NCBI GenBank assembly: GCA_045653425.1
Contig: JAZOLU010000008.1
Location: 1-64,000, forward strand
Direction of reading: 5' to 3'
Length of the DNA stretch: 64,000 bases
Source of the DNA: RGIG3009 sp045653425
GTDB lineage: Bacteria > Bacillota > Clostridia > Oscillospirales > Acutalibacteraceae
Part shown: positions 24,146 to 33,373 of the stretch, piece after piece
Position numbering within the stretch: position 1 is the first letter of the stretch
Layout of the letters: every line of letters begins with the position of its first letter
Program-made: the position numbers and the translations under genes
The notes under the pieces: model-generated
The model's input: only the letters and a program-made list of their open reading frames with translations
What the model was told of the DNA's origin: nothing
The model's database searches: none

Positions 24146-25279
24146 ATGCATATCGGCCGGTTGTTGGCGGCGTTGTTTGTGTTCGGCATTATTGTGACAA
24201 TACACGAATGGGGACATTTTTTGGCCGCCAAAGCCATGGGCGTGCAAGTGAATGAATTTTCTATTGGCATGGGACCGAAATTACTCGGTTTTGGTAAAGG
24301 AGAAACCAAATACAGTTTGCGTCTGTTTCCGGTTGGCGGATTTTGCGCTATGGAAGGGGAGGATGCCGCCGGCGGCGGAGAACTTTCTCTGGAACAACGC
24401 GAGGTAGCCGCCCAAAACCCGCGCTCGTTTTTGCGCAAACCCGTGTGGCGACGCGTGGTGATTACCGTGGCGGGCGTAGTGATGAATCTGGTTTTGGGAT
24501 TTGTACTGCTCATGGTATACCACGGGGTGTGTACGCCGCCGTCCGCCGATGGGAATACCTATTATGCGGGCACACAAATTGCTCAACTGGCAGAGGATAC
24601 GCCCAGTTGCCAAAGCGGTTTACGTGTGGGCGACACTTTGCTGAAAATTGACGGAAAACGTGTGTTTTCCTCGTACGATATTCAAGCGTTGTTGCAAGGC
24701 AGTGACGACGGCGTTTTGGAAATGCAGGTACGCCGCACGGTGGATGGTGAGGCATGCACGGTGACACTTCCGGCGGTAAAGTTTGACCGCACCTATTCCG
24801 AGGAAACCGGGCGGTACACCTTGCGGTACGATTTTTATGTAAATCCCATCCCGCAAACCGTGGGGTCTACCTTGGCAGAGGCGGCACGCACCGAATGCAG
24901 CGTGGCAGTAATGGTGTGGCGCACGTTGTCCGGTATGGTCACGGGTCAATACGGGCTTAACGAGTTGTCCGGTCCTGTCGGCACGGTGGATGCTATTGGT
25001 GACGTGGTGGAAAACGCGGTACAGCAAACCGATTGGCGGGCCGGCGTGGGCAGTATTTTGATGTTAATTGCGCTGCTCACTGTAAACGTGGGTGTGTTTA
25101 ATTTACTCCCCGTGCCCGCGCTGGACGGGGGAAGACTGCTGTTTTTGGCATGGGAGGGCATTACCCGCAAACCCGTGCCGCCCAAGTATGAAGGTTGGGT
25201 ACACGCCGCAGGACTCGTATTGTTGTTGTTGCTTATTGCGGTTGTGACGTTTAACGATATTGTGAAGTTGTTTGCCTAA
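24146..25279 (+). CDS. rseP: Site-2 intramembrane zinc metalloprotease RseP/RasP
   Basis: This membrane protease cleaves anti-sigma factors and signal-peptide remnants within the bilayer. The 377-residue protein has the HEWGH zinc motif at residues 20-24, a PDZ domain (GLRVGDTLLKIDGKRV), and the third ligand motif LPVPALDGGR near the C-terminus. ATG 24146 puts HExxH exactly where RasP has it, but its nearest ribosome binding site (GAGGTG, 24120-24125) is 20 nt away. An in-frame ATC at 24131 sits 5 nt from that site and would add five residues (ILTVL); the true start is uncertain. Confidence 0.92.
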   Translation: MHIGRLLAALFVFGIIVTIHEWGHFLAAKAMGVQVNEFSIGMGPKLLGFGKGETKYSLRLFPVGGFCAMEGEDAAGGGELSLEQREVAAQNPRSFLRKPVWRRVVITVAGVVMNLVLGFVLLMVYHGVCTPPSADGNTYYAGTQIAQLAEDTPSCQSGLRVGDTLLKIDGKRVFSSYDIQALLQGSDDGVLEMQVRRTVDGEACTVTLPAVKFDRTYSEETGRYTLRYDFYVNPIPQTVGSTLAEAARTECSVAVMVWRTLSGMVTGQYGLNELSGPVGTVDAIGDVVENAVQQTDWRAGVGSILMLIALLTVNVGVFNLLPVPALDGGRLLFLAWEGITRKPVPPKYEGWVHAAGLVLLLLLIAVVTFNDIVKLFA

Positions 25280-25291
25280 GAGGTGTAGTAT

Positions 25292-26341
25292 ATGCAACGT
25301 CGAGTATGCAAAACCGTGAATGTTGGTGGTGTGGCTATTGGCGGCACCGCGCCCATTGCGGTGCAATCTATGGGGAATGTACCGTCTCACGACGTGGAAG
25401 GCACGGTGCAGCAGGCACGTGCTCTGAAACAGGCGGGGTGCGATATTTTGCGCATTGCCGTGCCGGATGCGGCGGCAGTACGGCTGATTGACGCGGTGAA
25501 ATCGCAAGTGGATATTCCGCTGGTGGCAGATATTCATTTTGACTACCGCTTGGCGTTGGACAGTGTGGCGGCGGGTGTGGATAAAATCCGCATTAACCCC
25601 GGCAATATCGGTGAGGAATCCCGCGTAAAAGCGGTGGCGCAGGCGTGCCGTGCGGCGGGGATTCCCATTCGTATTGGGGTAAATTCCGGCTCGCTGGAAA
25701 AGGAGATTTTGCAGAAATACGGGCATCCGTGCGCTGAGGCCATGCGGGACAGTGCCTTGTACCACGCCTCGTTGCTTGAAAAATACGATTTTGATGACAT
25801 TGTGCTGTCTATAAAATCTTCCCGCGTGGAAACGATGGTACACGCGTATGAACTCACGGCACAGGCGTGTGCATACCCGCTGCACTTGGGCGTGACGGAG
25901 GCGGGCACGGCGCAGATGGGCGAAGTGAAATCCGCCATCGGCATTGGGTCGCTGTTGTTGCGCGGTATTGGAGATACCATTCGCGTTTCGCTCACCGCTG
26001 ACCCGATAAGCGAGGTTGAGGCGGGACGGCGCATTTTATCGGCATTGGATTTGTTGGAAGGTGAGCCAACGCTCATTTCCTGCCCCACCTGTGGGCGCAC
26101 ACGCGTGGATTTAATTGGTATGGCAGCTCAGGTGAATGAGCAATTAAAAGCGGTACACAAACCGGTGCGTGTGGCGGTAATGGGGTGCGTGGTAAACGGT
26201 CCCGGCGAAGCGCGTGAAGCGGATATCGGCATTGCCGGCGGCGATGGTAAAGTCGCCTTGTTTAAAAAAGGAAAAGTAATTCGTACCGTGCCGGAAGCGG
26301 TGGCGGTCGAGGAATTGATGAAGGAATTGGAGTCTTTATGA
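25292..26341 (+). CDS. ispG: 4-hydroxy-3-methylbut-2-enyl-diphosphate synthase (flavodoxin)
   Basis: IspG (GcpE) is the [4Fe-4S] enzyme converting MEcPP to HMBPP. The 349-residue protein is the short bacterial form. It shows PIAVQSMGN, the TIM-barrel segment INPGNIG, and the cluster ligands CPTCGRT, then MGCVVNGPGEA. GAGGTG lies before the ATG. Its stop overlaps the polC start (ATGA). In Bacillus proS lies between rseP and polC; here ispG takes that place. Confidence 0.96.
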   Translation: MQRRVCKTVNVGGVAIGGTAPIAVQSMGNVPSHDVEGTVQQARALKQAGCDILRIAVPDAAAVRLIDAVKSQVDIPLVADIHFDYRLALDSVAAGVDKIRINPGNIGEESRVKAVAQACRAAGIPIRIGVNSGSLEKEILQKYGHPCAEAMRDSALYHASLLEKYDFDDIVLSIKSSRVETMVHAYELTAQACAYPLHLGVTEAGTAQMGEVKSAIGIGSLLLRGIGDTIRVSLTADPISEVEAGRRILSALDLLEGEPTLISCPTCGRTRVDLIGMAAQVNEQLKAVHKPVRVAVMGCVVNGPGEAREADIGIAGGDGKVALFKKGKVIRTVPEAVAVEELMKELESL

Positions 26342-29300
26342 ACTGTCAGGATGTAACCGCACTGTTTTCACCGTACATAGCCGATGCGGCGGTGCTCGCA
26401 CCCTTTGCCTCTGCCACGGTTTGTGAAATTCAGGTAAACCGTGCGGAGCTTTTGTTGCGCGCCCGTTTGCAGTTGGAACGGTTTGTGCCGATTGAGGCAA
26501 TTGAACAGTTGGAACAAGCGGTAGCATCGGGACTGGCGTTGCGTGCGGTAGAATTGCTGCCGAAATATCCGGCGGATACACTGAATGAGTCGTGTTTCCC
26601 CACGTTGGTGGCGTTGCTTCGGCGGCGTTGTGTGGCGGTAAACGGCACGTTTAACGATGCGGAATTCACGCGTAATAACGAGGGCTTTACCGTGACGTTA
26701 CACCACGGTGGATTGAATATGTTGCGTGCTACGCACACTGACACGATGTTTGAAAAACTGATTACCGAATTATTTGGTGTTCGGGTGACGCTTACGTTTT
26801 GCGGTGCCGACGGCGTGGATGCTATGGACGAGCAGTATCGCCAAGCGATGCAACAGGCAGAGCGGGAATCCCGCGAGGCGGTACAGCGTGCGGTGCAGGC
26901 GGCTGTTTCTAAACCGGAAAAAAGCGGCGCGGCAGAACCGATACGCCCCACTAAACCGACGGACCCCACCGTCCCCCCGGCGGATGGATTACCGATTTAC
27001 CGCGAGACCGCCAATTCGTTGTTCGGTCCGATTCCGCGTGAAATGCCCACCCCGCTGGTAAACTTAAGAGAGGGAACTACCGTTACGGTGTGGGGCGAAG
27101 TGTTTGGGTACGAAACCCGCGCATTCCGCGACGGTACGCGTATTCGCCACACCTTTTATATTACCGACCAAACCAACTCCATTGCGGTAATTTTGTGGAC
27201 AGATACCAAGCGCGACAAAGCCAAATTGGAGGCGCTGGAATCGCTGAAAAACGGTGTGTGCGTTATAGCAAACGGCTTATACGAATTTGACGAGTTTGCC
27301 AAGGAAAACGTGTTGTCGCCCAAATCGCTGGCACTGGTAAATCGCTTTCAAAAGCAGGATACCGCCGAGGTAAAACGTGTAGAGTTGCACCTGCACACCA
27401 AAATGTCCGCTATGGACGCGGTGTCCGATGCGGCGGCACTGGTGTTGCGCGCCGCCGATTGGGGACATCCGGCGGTAGCCATTACCGACCACGGTGTGGT
27501 GCAAGCATTCCCCGAGGCAATGAACGCCGCGGAAAAAGCGCGCAAAGCGGGGAAACCCATTAAAATTTTGTACGGCGTAGAGGCGTATTACGAAAACGAT
27601 ACCGCCGCCATTGTGGTGGGGGATACGGCCGCGCTGCTTACCGATGAGTGTATTGTATTTGACCTGGAAACCACGGGACTTAACGCCGGCAACGACCGCA
27701 TTACCGAAATTGGTGCGGTGCGGTTGCGTGGCGGCGAGGTGGTAGAGGAGTTTAACACGTTTGTTAACCCGGAAAAACCCATTCCCGCCAAAATTACGGA
27801 GTTAACCGGCATTACGGATGATATGGTGCAGGATGCCCCGCGCGAAGCGGAGGCGTTAGCGGCATTTTTTGAGTTTTGCGGGGACAACCCCGTGTTGGTG
27901 GCGCACAATGCCCGCTTTGATACCGGTTTTGTGCGCGCGGCGGCGGGGCGCGTGGGAAAAACGTATGCGTTCTCCTCGGTGGATACGGTGCCGATTTGTC
28001 GGGTGTTGTATCCCAAATTGAAAAATCACAAACTGGACACGGTGGCCAAGCATTTGCAACTGGCGGCGTTTAACCACCACCGCGCGTGTGACGATGCGCG
28101 CGTATTGGCGCAGATTTTTGCTAAAATTACCGAGGAATTAAAACAATCGTACGGATTAAAAACAGTGGCGGATATCAACACGCTTGCCGGCGGCGAAAGC
28201 CAACGCAAGGCGCGCCCGTACCACCAAATTTTGTTGGCAAAAAACACGGTTGGCTTAAAGAATTTGTACAAGTTAATTTCGTACAGTCACTTAAAGAATT
28301 TTTACAAGCGTCCGCGCGTGACCCGCAGTAAATTAACCGAACTGCGGGAAGGGTTAATTGTGGGCAGTGCGTGTGAACAGGGCGAGTTATTTGCCGCCAT
28401 TGTGGAGGGCAAGCCCTGGGATGAACTGTGTGCCATTGCGCGGTTTTACGACTTTTTGGAAGTGCAACCGTTGGGTAACAACCGCTTTATGTTGCGTAAC
28501 GGCACAGCCCGTGATGAAGAACAACTGCGCGAGTTTAACCGCACGGTGATTCGCCTGGGTGAAGAATTGAATATTCCGGTGTGCGCCACGGGTGACGTTC
28601 ATTTTATGAATGCCGAGGACGAGGTGTACCGCCGCATTTTGCAGGCGGGACAAGGTTACGGCGATGCGGATATGCAACCGCCGCTGTATTTCCGCACCAC
28701 CGAAGAAATGCTGGCGGAATTTGATTATCTGCCGTCGGAAAAGGCGTATGAAATTGTGGTGGAAAACCCGCGCCACATTGCGGAAATGATTGAGGAGATT
28801 CGCCCCATTCCGGAAGGCAACTACCCGCCGCACATTGACGGTTCGGAGGAGCAGTTGACCGAGATTACTTGGAACCGCGCCAAGGAAATTTACGGCGACC
28901 CTGTTCCGGATATTGTGGCGGCACGGTTGGAAAAGGAGCTTAACTCCATTATTAAAAACGGCTTTGCCGTGTTGTATATGATTGCGCAAAAACTGGTAAA
29001 GAACTCGGTGGAAAACGGCTATTTAGTCGGTTCGCGTGGTTCGGTTGGTTCCTCCTTTGTGGCACATATGGCGGGCATTTCGGAAGTGAACCCTCTGGAA
29101 CCGCATTACGTGTGTTCCGGGTGCAAATATTCGGAATTTATTACCGACGGCTCTTACGGTTCCGGTTTTGATTTACCGGAAAGGAAGTGTCCGGTGTGCG
29201 GTATGCCCATGGCGCGAGACGGGCAGGAAATTCCGTTTGAGACCTTTTTGGGTTTTGACGGTGATAAAACGCCCGATATTGACTTGAACTTTGCCAGCGA

Positions 29301-30711
29301 ATACCAAACGCGCGCACACAAATATACCGAGTCTCTGTTTGGCAGTGACCACGTGTTCAAAGCCGGCACGATTTCCACGGTAGCGGAAAAAACCGCCTTT
29401 GGGTATGTAAAAAAATACGCTGAGGAGCGGGGCCTTTCGCTGAGCAATGCGGAAATTGCGCGGTTGTCAGAAGGGTGTACCGGCGTCAAACGTACCACCG
29501 GTCAGCACCCCGGCGGTATGGTGGTTGTGCCCAACGAGTATGTGATTGAGGATTTTTGTCCCGCACAACATCCGGCAGACGACCCGCATTCCGACGTGAT
29601 TACCACGCACTTTGATTTCCATTCCATTCACGATACCATTTTGAAGTTGGACAACCTGGGTCACGTCATTCCCACCACGTATAAATATCTGGAGGAATAC
29701 ACCGGTATCAGTGTTATGGACGTGCCGATGTCCGACCCCGAGGTGTACAAATTGTTCACTTCGCCCGAACCGCTGGGTGTCACACCGGAGCAGATTGATT
29801 GCGAAACCGGCACCTTGTCGTTGCCCGAAATGGGCACTCCGTTTGTGCGGCAAATGTTGTTGGATTGCCGTCCCACCACGTTTGCGGACTTGCTTCAAAT
29901 TTCCGGCTTGTCCCACGGCACGGACGTGTGGTTGGGCAATGCGCAGGAGCTCATTCGGGCGGGGACGTGCACCATTTCGGACGTTATCGGTACGCGTGAT
30001 AACATTATGACCTACCTGATGCACAAGGGTCTGCCGCCAAAAATGGCGTTTAAGATTATGGAAATTGTGCGTAAAGGCAAGGCAACAAAACTGCTCACCG
30101 AGGAGCATTTTGCCGCAATGAAAGAAAACAATGTTCCGGATTGGTACATTGATTCGTGTATGAAGATTAAGTATATGTTCCCCAAAGCGCACGCGGCGGC
30201 GTATTGCACCGCGGCATTGCGCGTGGCGTGGTACAAAGTGCACCGTCCGGCGGAATATTACGCGGCGTACTTTACCGGCCGCGGCGAAGATTTTGATGCC
30301 GAACCCGTACAGGGCGGCAGGGATGCCGTTAAACGGTTAATGGATAGTATTCGCGCCAAAGATAAAAAGGAAGCCACGGCTAAAGAATTGTCCCAGGCAG
30401 AAACGTTGCACATTATTTACGAAGCGATGCAACGCGGTATTGAATTTTTGCCGGTGGATTTGTACCGTTCTCATTCGTATAAGTTCTTAATGGAGGACGG
30501 CAAAATCCGTTTGCCGTTCAGTTCGGTTAAGGGCTTGGGCGATTCGGCGGCACAATCGTTAATGGAAGCACGCGCGGACGGTGAGTTTATCTCGTGTGAT
30601 GACTTGCAAAACCGTTCGGGCATTTCCAAGTCGGTGGTGGAATCGTTGAGCGTGCTGGGTGCGCTGGGTTCGTTGCCCGCCACCAGTCAAATGAATTTGT
30701 TTGAAATGTAA
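26338..30711 (+). CDS. polC: DNA polymerase III alpha subunit, PolC type
   Basis: PolC is the leading-strand replicase of low-GC Gram-positives and carries its own proofreading exonuclease. Domain order in the 1457 residues: an N-terminal region, an OB fold (about 240-330), a PHP domain beginning ELHLHTKMSAMDAV (about 348) interrupted by the DEDD exonuclease (VFDLETTGLNAG about 439; HNARFDTGF), the rest of PHP (CATGDVHFMN), the polymerase core (GSRGSVGSSFVAHM, a zinc-binding CSGCKYSEF...CPVCG segment, PDIDLNF catalytic Asp pair), and a C-terminal helix-hairpin-helix region. It overlaps ispG by 4 nt. Confidence 0.98.
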   Translation: MNCQDVTALFSPYIADAAVLAPFASATVCEIQVNRAELLLRARLQLERFVPIEAIEQLEQAVASGLALRAVELLPKYPADTLNESCFPTLVALLRRRCVAVNGTFNDAEFTRNNEGFTVTLHHGGLNMLRATHTDTMFEKLITELFGVRVTLTFCGADGVDAMDEQYRQAMQQAERESREAVQRAVQAAVSKPEKSGAAEPIRPTKPTDPTVPPADGLPIYRETANSLFGPIPREMPTPLVNLREGTTVTVWGEVFGYETRAFRDGTRIRHTFYITDQTNSIAVILWTDTKRDKAKLEALESLKNGVCVIANGLYEFDEFAKENVLSPKSLALVNRFQKQDTAEVKRVELHLHTKMSAMDAVSDAAALVLRAADWGHPAVAITDHGVVQAFPEAMNAAEKARKAGKPIKILYGVEAYYENDTAAIVVGDTAALLTDECIVFDLETTGLNAGNDRITEIGAVRLRGGEVVEEFNTFVNPEKPIPAKITELTGITDDMVQDAPREAEALAAFFEFCGDNPVLVAHNARFDTGFVRAAAGRVGKTYAFSSVDTVPICRVLYPKLKNHKLDTVAKHLQLAAFNHHRACDDARVLAQIFAKITEELKQSYGLKTVADINTLAGGESQRKARPYHQILLAKNTVGLKNLYKLISYSHLKNFYKRPRVTRSKLTELREGLIVGSACEQGELFAAIVEGKPWDELCAIARFYDFLEVQPLGNNRFMLRNGTARDEEQLREFNRTVIRLGEELNIPVCATGDVHFMNAEDEVYRRILQAGQGYGDADMQPPLYFRTTEEMLAEFDYLPSEKAYEIVVENPRHIAEMIEEIRPIPEGNYPPHIDGSEEQLTEITWNRAKEIYGDPVPDIVAARLEKELNSIIKNGFAVLYMIAQKLVKNSVENGYLVGSRGSVGSSFVAHMAGISEVNPLEPHYVCSGCKYSEFITDGSYGSGFDLPERKCPVCGMPMARDGQEIPFETFLGFDGDKTPDIDLNFASEYQTRAHKYTESLFGSDHVFKAGTISTVAEKTAFGYVKKYAEERGLSLSNAEIARLSEGCTGVKRTTGQHPGGMVVVPNEYVIEDFCPAQHPADDPHSDVITTHFDFHSIHDTILKLDNLGHVIPTTYKYLEEYTGISVMDVPMSDPEVYKLFTSPEPLGVTPEQIDCETGTLSLPEMGTPFVRQMLLDCRPTTFADLLQISGLSHGTDVWLGNAQELIRAGTCTISDVIGTRDNIMTYLMHKGLPPKMAFKIMEIVRKGKATKLLTEEHFAAMKENNVPDWYIDSCMKIKYMFPKAHAAAYCTAALRVAWYKVHRPAEYYAAYFTGRGEDFDAEPVQGGRDAVKRLMDSIRAKDKKEATAKELSQAETLHIIYEAMQRGIEFLPVDLYRSHSYKFLMEDGKIRLPFSSVKGLGDSAAQSLMEARADGEFISCDDLQNRSGISKSVVESLSVLGALGSLPATSQMNLFEM

Positions 30712-30722
30712 GGAGACAACCA

Positions 30723-32099
30723 ATGCTGCAAAAAAACCAAATTATACCGCTGTGCATTACGGCAATGAGTGCCGAGGGCAGTGGCATTGGACGGTATGCG
30801 CCCACCGAGGGCGAGAGCGGCATTGCGGTGTTTGTGCCGTTTACGGCGGTGGGAGATGTCATTGATTGCCGTATTGTGAAGGTGCAAAAGAACTTGGCAT
30901 ACGGCAAGGTGGAAACGCTGGCTTCCGCCTCACCACACCGTGTGGCGGAGGTAGATTGCCCCGCTTTTGGTAAATGCGGTGGGTGCGTGTATCGTCACAT
31001 TTCTTACGAGGCAGAATTGCGTTACAAATGGCAACGCGTGGCAGATGCGTTGCGGCGCATCGGCGGATTTGAGCTGGAACCGCAACCCATTGTAGCGTGC
31101 GAACAACCTGACCGTTACCGCAACAAAGCACAGTATCCGGTGGCGGCGGGTGAGCATCGCCCGCAAATCGGCTTGTATGCCGCACGCAGCCACCGTGTTA
31201 TAGAACAGCGGGATTGTTTGTTGCAACCGGCCGACTTTCGTGCCTTGTTGGATGCAATCGCAAAATGGGCAAAGACCAATTGTGTGTCGGTTTATGATGA
31301 AACCACCGGCGCGGGATTGTTGCGCCATATTTACATCCGCGCGGGTGAGCGCAGTGGGGAATGTATGGTGTGTTTGGTGTGCACCAGCGGAAAATTGCCG
31401 GATACCGATGGTTTGGTACGCACTTTATTGGAAATTGAATCAAAGGTTACCTCGGTAATGGTAAATATCAACGCGGCGGATACCAACGTGGTGTTGGGCA
31501 AGGTTAGTTACCCCTTGTATGGGAAACCATATATTACCGATACGTTGTGCGGGCTCACGTTCCGTTTATCACCGCTTTCGTTTTATCAAGTAAACCGCAC
31601 GCAGGCCGAGCGATTGTATGCTTTGGCGGCAGATGCCGCGGCACTTACCGGTAAGGAAAAATTGCTGGATTTGTATTGCGGTACGGGGACTATCGGCTTG
31701 TCAATGGCGCACCGCGTACGCGAACTGGTGGGGGTAGAGGTTGTTCCGCAGGCGGTGGAGGATGCCGTGCGTAACGCGCAGGAAAACGGGATTACCAACG
31801 CACGCTTTCTTGCGGCGGATGCCGCCGAGGCAGCACGACGGTTGGCGGCGGAGGGCTGGCATCCCGATGTGGTGGTACTTGACCCGCCGCGCAAAGGGTG
31901 TGAGCCGGCATTGATTCATACCGTGGCGGGTATGCAACCCAACCGCGTGGTGTACGTTTCTTGCGACCCCGCCACGTTGGCGCGTGACCTGCACCGCTTT
32001 GCGGAGGAGGGCTATGTCACACAGTGCGTTACACCGGTGGATATGTTCCCGCGTACTGCACACGTAGAGTGCGTCGCAAAATTATGTCGTAATAACTAA
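30723..32099 (+). CDS. rlmD: 23S rRNA (uracil-5-)-methyltransferase RumA/RlmD family
   Basis: The 458-residue SAM-dependent enzyme methylates C5 of a uridine in 23S rRNA (U1939 for RlmD; Gram-positive members called RlmCD may modify two sites). It has an N-terminal TRAM domain, a CPAFGKCGGC [4Fe-4S] motif with the fourth Cys in RDC near residue 165, a SAM site LDLYCGTGTIGLSM, and the catalytic region DPPRKG followed by YVSCDPATLARD (nucleophile Cys). AGGAG lies upstream of the ATG. Exact target sites cannot be read from sequence. Confidence 0.92.
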   Translation: MLQKNQIIPLCITAMSAEGSGIGRYAPTEGESGIAVFVPFTAVGDVIDCRIVKVQKNLAYGKVETLASASPHRVAEVDCPAFGKCGGCVYRHISYEAELRYKWQRVADALRRIGGFELEPQPIVACEQPDRYRNKAQYPVAAGEHRPQIGLYAARSHRVIEQRDCLLQPADFRALLDAIAKWAKTNCVSVYDETTGAGLLRHIYIRAGERSGECMVCLVCTSGKLPDTDGLVRTLLEIESKVTSVMVNINAADTNVVLGKVSYPLYGKPYITDTLCGLTFRLSPLSFYQVNRTQAERLYALAADAAALTGKEKLLDLYCGTGTIGLSMAHRVRELVGVEVVPQAVEDAVRNAQENGITNARFLAADAAEAARRLAAEGWHPDVVVLDPPRKGCEPALIHTVAGMQPNRVVYVSCDPATLARDLHRFAEEGYVTQCVTPVDMFPRTAHVECVAKLCRNN

Positions 32100-32114
32100 C
32101 GGGAGTGATGTCGT

Positions 32115-32774
32115 ATCGTTACCTTTGAGAATATTCAGAACAACGAGGCAATCCGCGCATATATTTCTCGCGCGGACGAGTCTTTACGTGCGCAGGGGTT
32201 CACGGAACACGGATTTGCGCACGTTACCCATACCGCCAAAACGGTGGCATACCTACTCACAACCTTGGGTTATTCCGAACACGAGGTGGAATTGGCGCGT
32301 ATTGCGGGGTATTTGCACGATATTGGCAATTTGGTGAACCGTGACGACCATTCGCAAAGTGGTGCGGTGATGGCGTTTGGCATTTTGAGCGATATGGGAA
32401 TGCCTGCCGAGGATATTGCCACCATCACCACCGCTATCGGAAACCACGATGAAGGCACCGGTGTGCCGGTGAACGCGGTGGCGGCGGCGCTGATTTTGGC
32501 GGATAAATCGGATGTACGGCGCACCCGCGTGCGTAATGAGGATGTCTCCAATTTTGATATTCACGACCGTGTAAACTACTCGGTACGCCGTGCGGAACTT
32601 AAAATTAACAAGGAAAAAACCGCCGTTAAACTGGATTTGGTACTGGACGCCGGTTACGGCTCGGTAATGGATTACTTTGAGATTTTTTTGCACCGTATGT
32701 TGTTGTGCCGCAAGGCGGCAGAACGGTTGGGACTGCAATTTCGGCTGATTATTAACGGTCAAACCCTGTTATAA
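32115..32774 (+). CDS. HD-domain metal-dependent phosphohydrolase (probable ATC start)
   Basis: The 219-residue protein has an HD-domain ligand set: His36 in GFAHV, His68-Asp69 in YLHDIGN, and NHDEGTG, followed by LILADKSDVRR. Substrate is unknown; such proteins usually hydrolyse nucleotides or nucleotide second messengers. There is no ATG, GTG or TTG in frame between the in-frame stop at 32106 and a GTG at codon 44 (32244), and starting there would delete His36. ATC at 32115 has GGGAG 9 nt upstream, and the family as I recall it opens with M-x-T-F-E, matching the residues after ATC. It follows rlmD by 15 nt and ends at a strong terminator. Confidence 0.85.
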   Translation: MVTFENIQNNEAIRAYISRADESLRAQGFTEHGFAHVTHTAKTVAYLLTTLGYSEHEVELARIAGYLHDIGNLVNRDDHSQSGAVMAFGILSDMGMPAEDIATITTAIGNHDEGTGVPVNAVAAALILADKSDVRRTRVRNEDVSNFDIHDRVNYSVRRAELKINKEKTAVKLDLVLDAGYGSVMDYFEIFLHRMLLCRKAAERLGLQFRLIINGQTLL

Positions 32775-32779
32775 AGCAA

Positions 32780-32812
32780 CAACCCCGAGGTACAAACCTC
32801 GGGGTTGTCTTT
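32780..32812. terminator. Bidirectional terminator between the HD gene and tspO
   Basis: CAACCCCGAGGT pairs perfectly with ACCTCGGGGTTG around an ACAA loop. T-rich sequence follows on + (TCTTTAT), and TTGCTTTAT on -. Confidence 0.85.
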
Positions 32813-33287
32813 ATCGGTTAAGAATATAAAACGCAAGATTAAGGTAGGCAGCAAACAGTAGCCATATAAAATAGGGTACCATCAGCCAAAACGCGGTGTT
32901 GCTGATGGGGCGAAATCCGCGCATTGTCAGCGCAACCAATACAATCAGCAGCAGCAGCCAAATAAACGCGAACAGCCGCCACTCCAAGCGGAAAAAGAAA
33001 AGCGGCCATAAGATGTTGACGAGTACTTGCAACAGATACAAGCGCAGCGGGCGCGACTTATCCAAATCGTTGCTGACAAACACCAGATATGCCGCCACCG
33101 CCATAAGAGCATACAAAACGGTCCACACAACGGGGAATAACCAATCCGGCGGGGTAAGCGGCGGCGCGGTTAATCCGTCGGTGTTAGAAGAACCGCCGAG
33201 CAGAGTACCGATTCCCGCTAAAATAAAGGTGTACAGTAGAAAAAAGAGCAGGGGTTTCCATTCAATCTTATGCCGTGTCACACGCAT
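32811..33287 (-). CDS. TspO/MBR family membrane protein
   Basis: The 158-residue protein has five predicted membrane segments and the aromatic-rich TspO pattern: LTPPDWLFPVVWTVLYALMAVAAYLV, LNILW-type segment (LVNILWPLFFF), and the C-terminal PYFIWLLFAAYLNLAF. TspO proteins bind tetrapyrroles and are linked to porphyrin handling and stress. The start is ambiguous: ATG 33287 is only 3 nt from AAGGAGG, while GTG 33281 is 9 nt away. Confidence 0.9.
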   Translation of the reverse strand: MRVTRHKIEWKPLLFFLLYTFILAGIGTLLGGSSNTDGLTAPPLTPPDWLFPVVWTVLYALMAVAAYLVFVSNDLDKSRPLRLYLLQVLVNILWPLFFFRLEWRLFAFIWLLLLIVLVALTMRGFRPISNTAFWLMVPYFIWLLFAAYLNLAFYILNR

Positions 33288-33373
33288 CGACCTCCTTGTG
33301 TTGGTAATGTATGCAACGGCGGTAAAAAATATGAAACGCGGCAAACACCGTTTGCCGCGTTAATAGTTTGGGG

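Noticed and set aside
29467..30243. 258-codon open frame on - inside polC
   Set aside because: Antisense shadow of a conserved replicase; no ribosome binding site or motif.
32244..32774. HD gene starting at GTG 32244
   Set aside because: This would remove His36 and 43 residues that continue the protein; there is no ribosome binding site before 32244.
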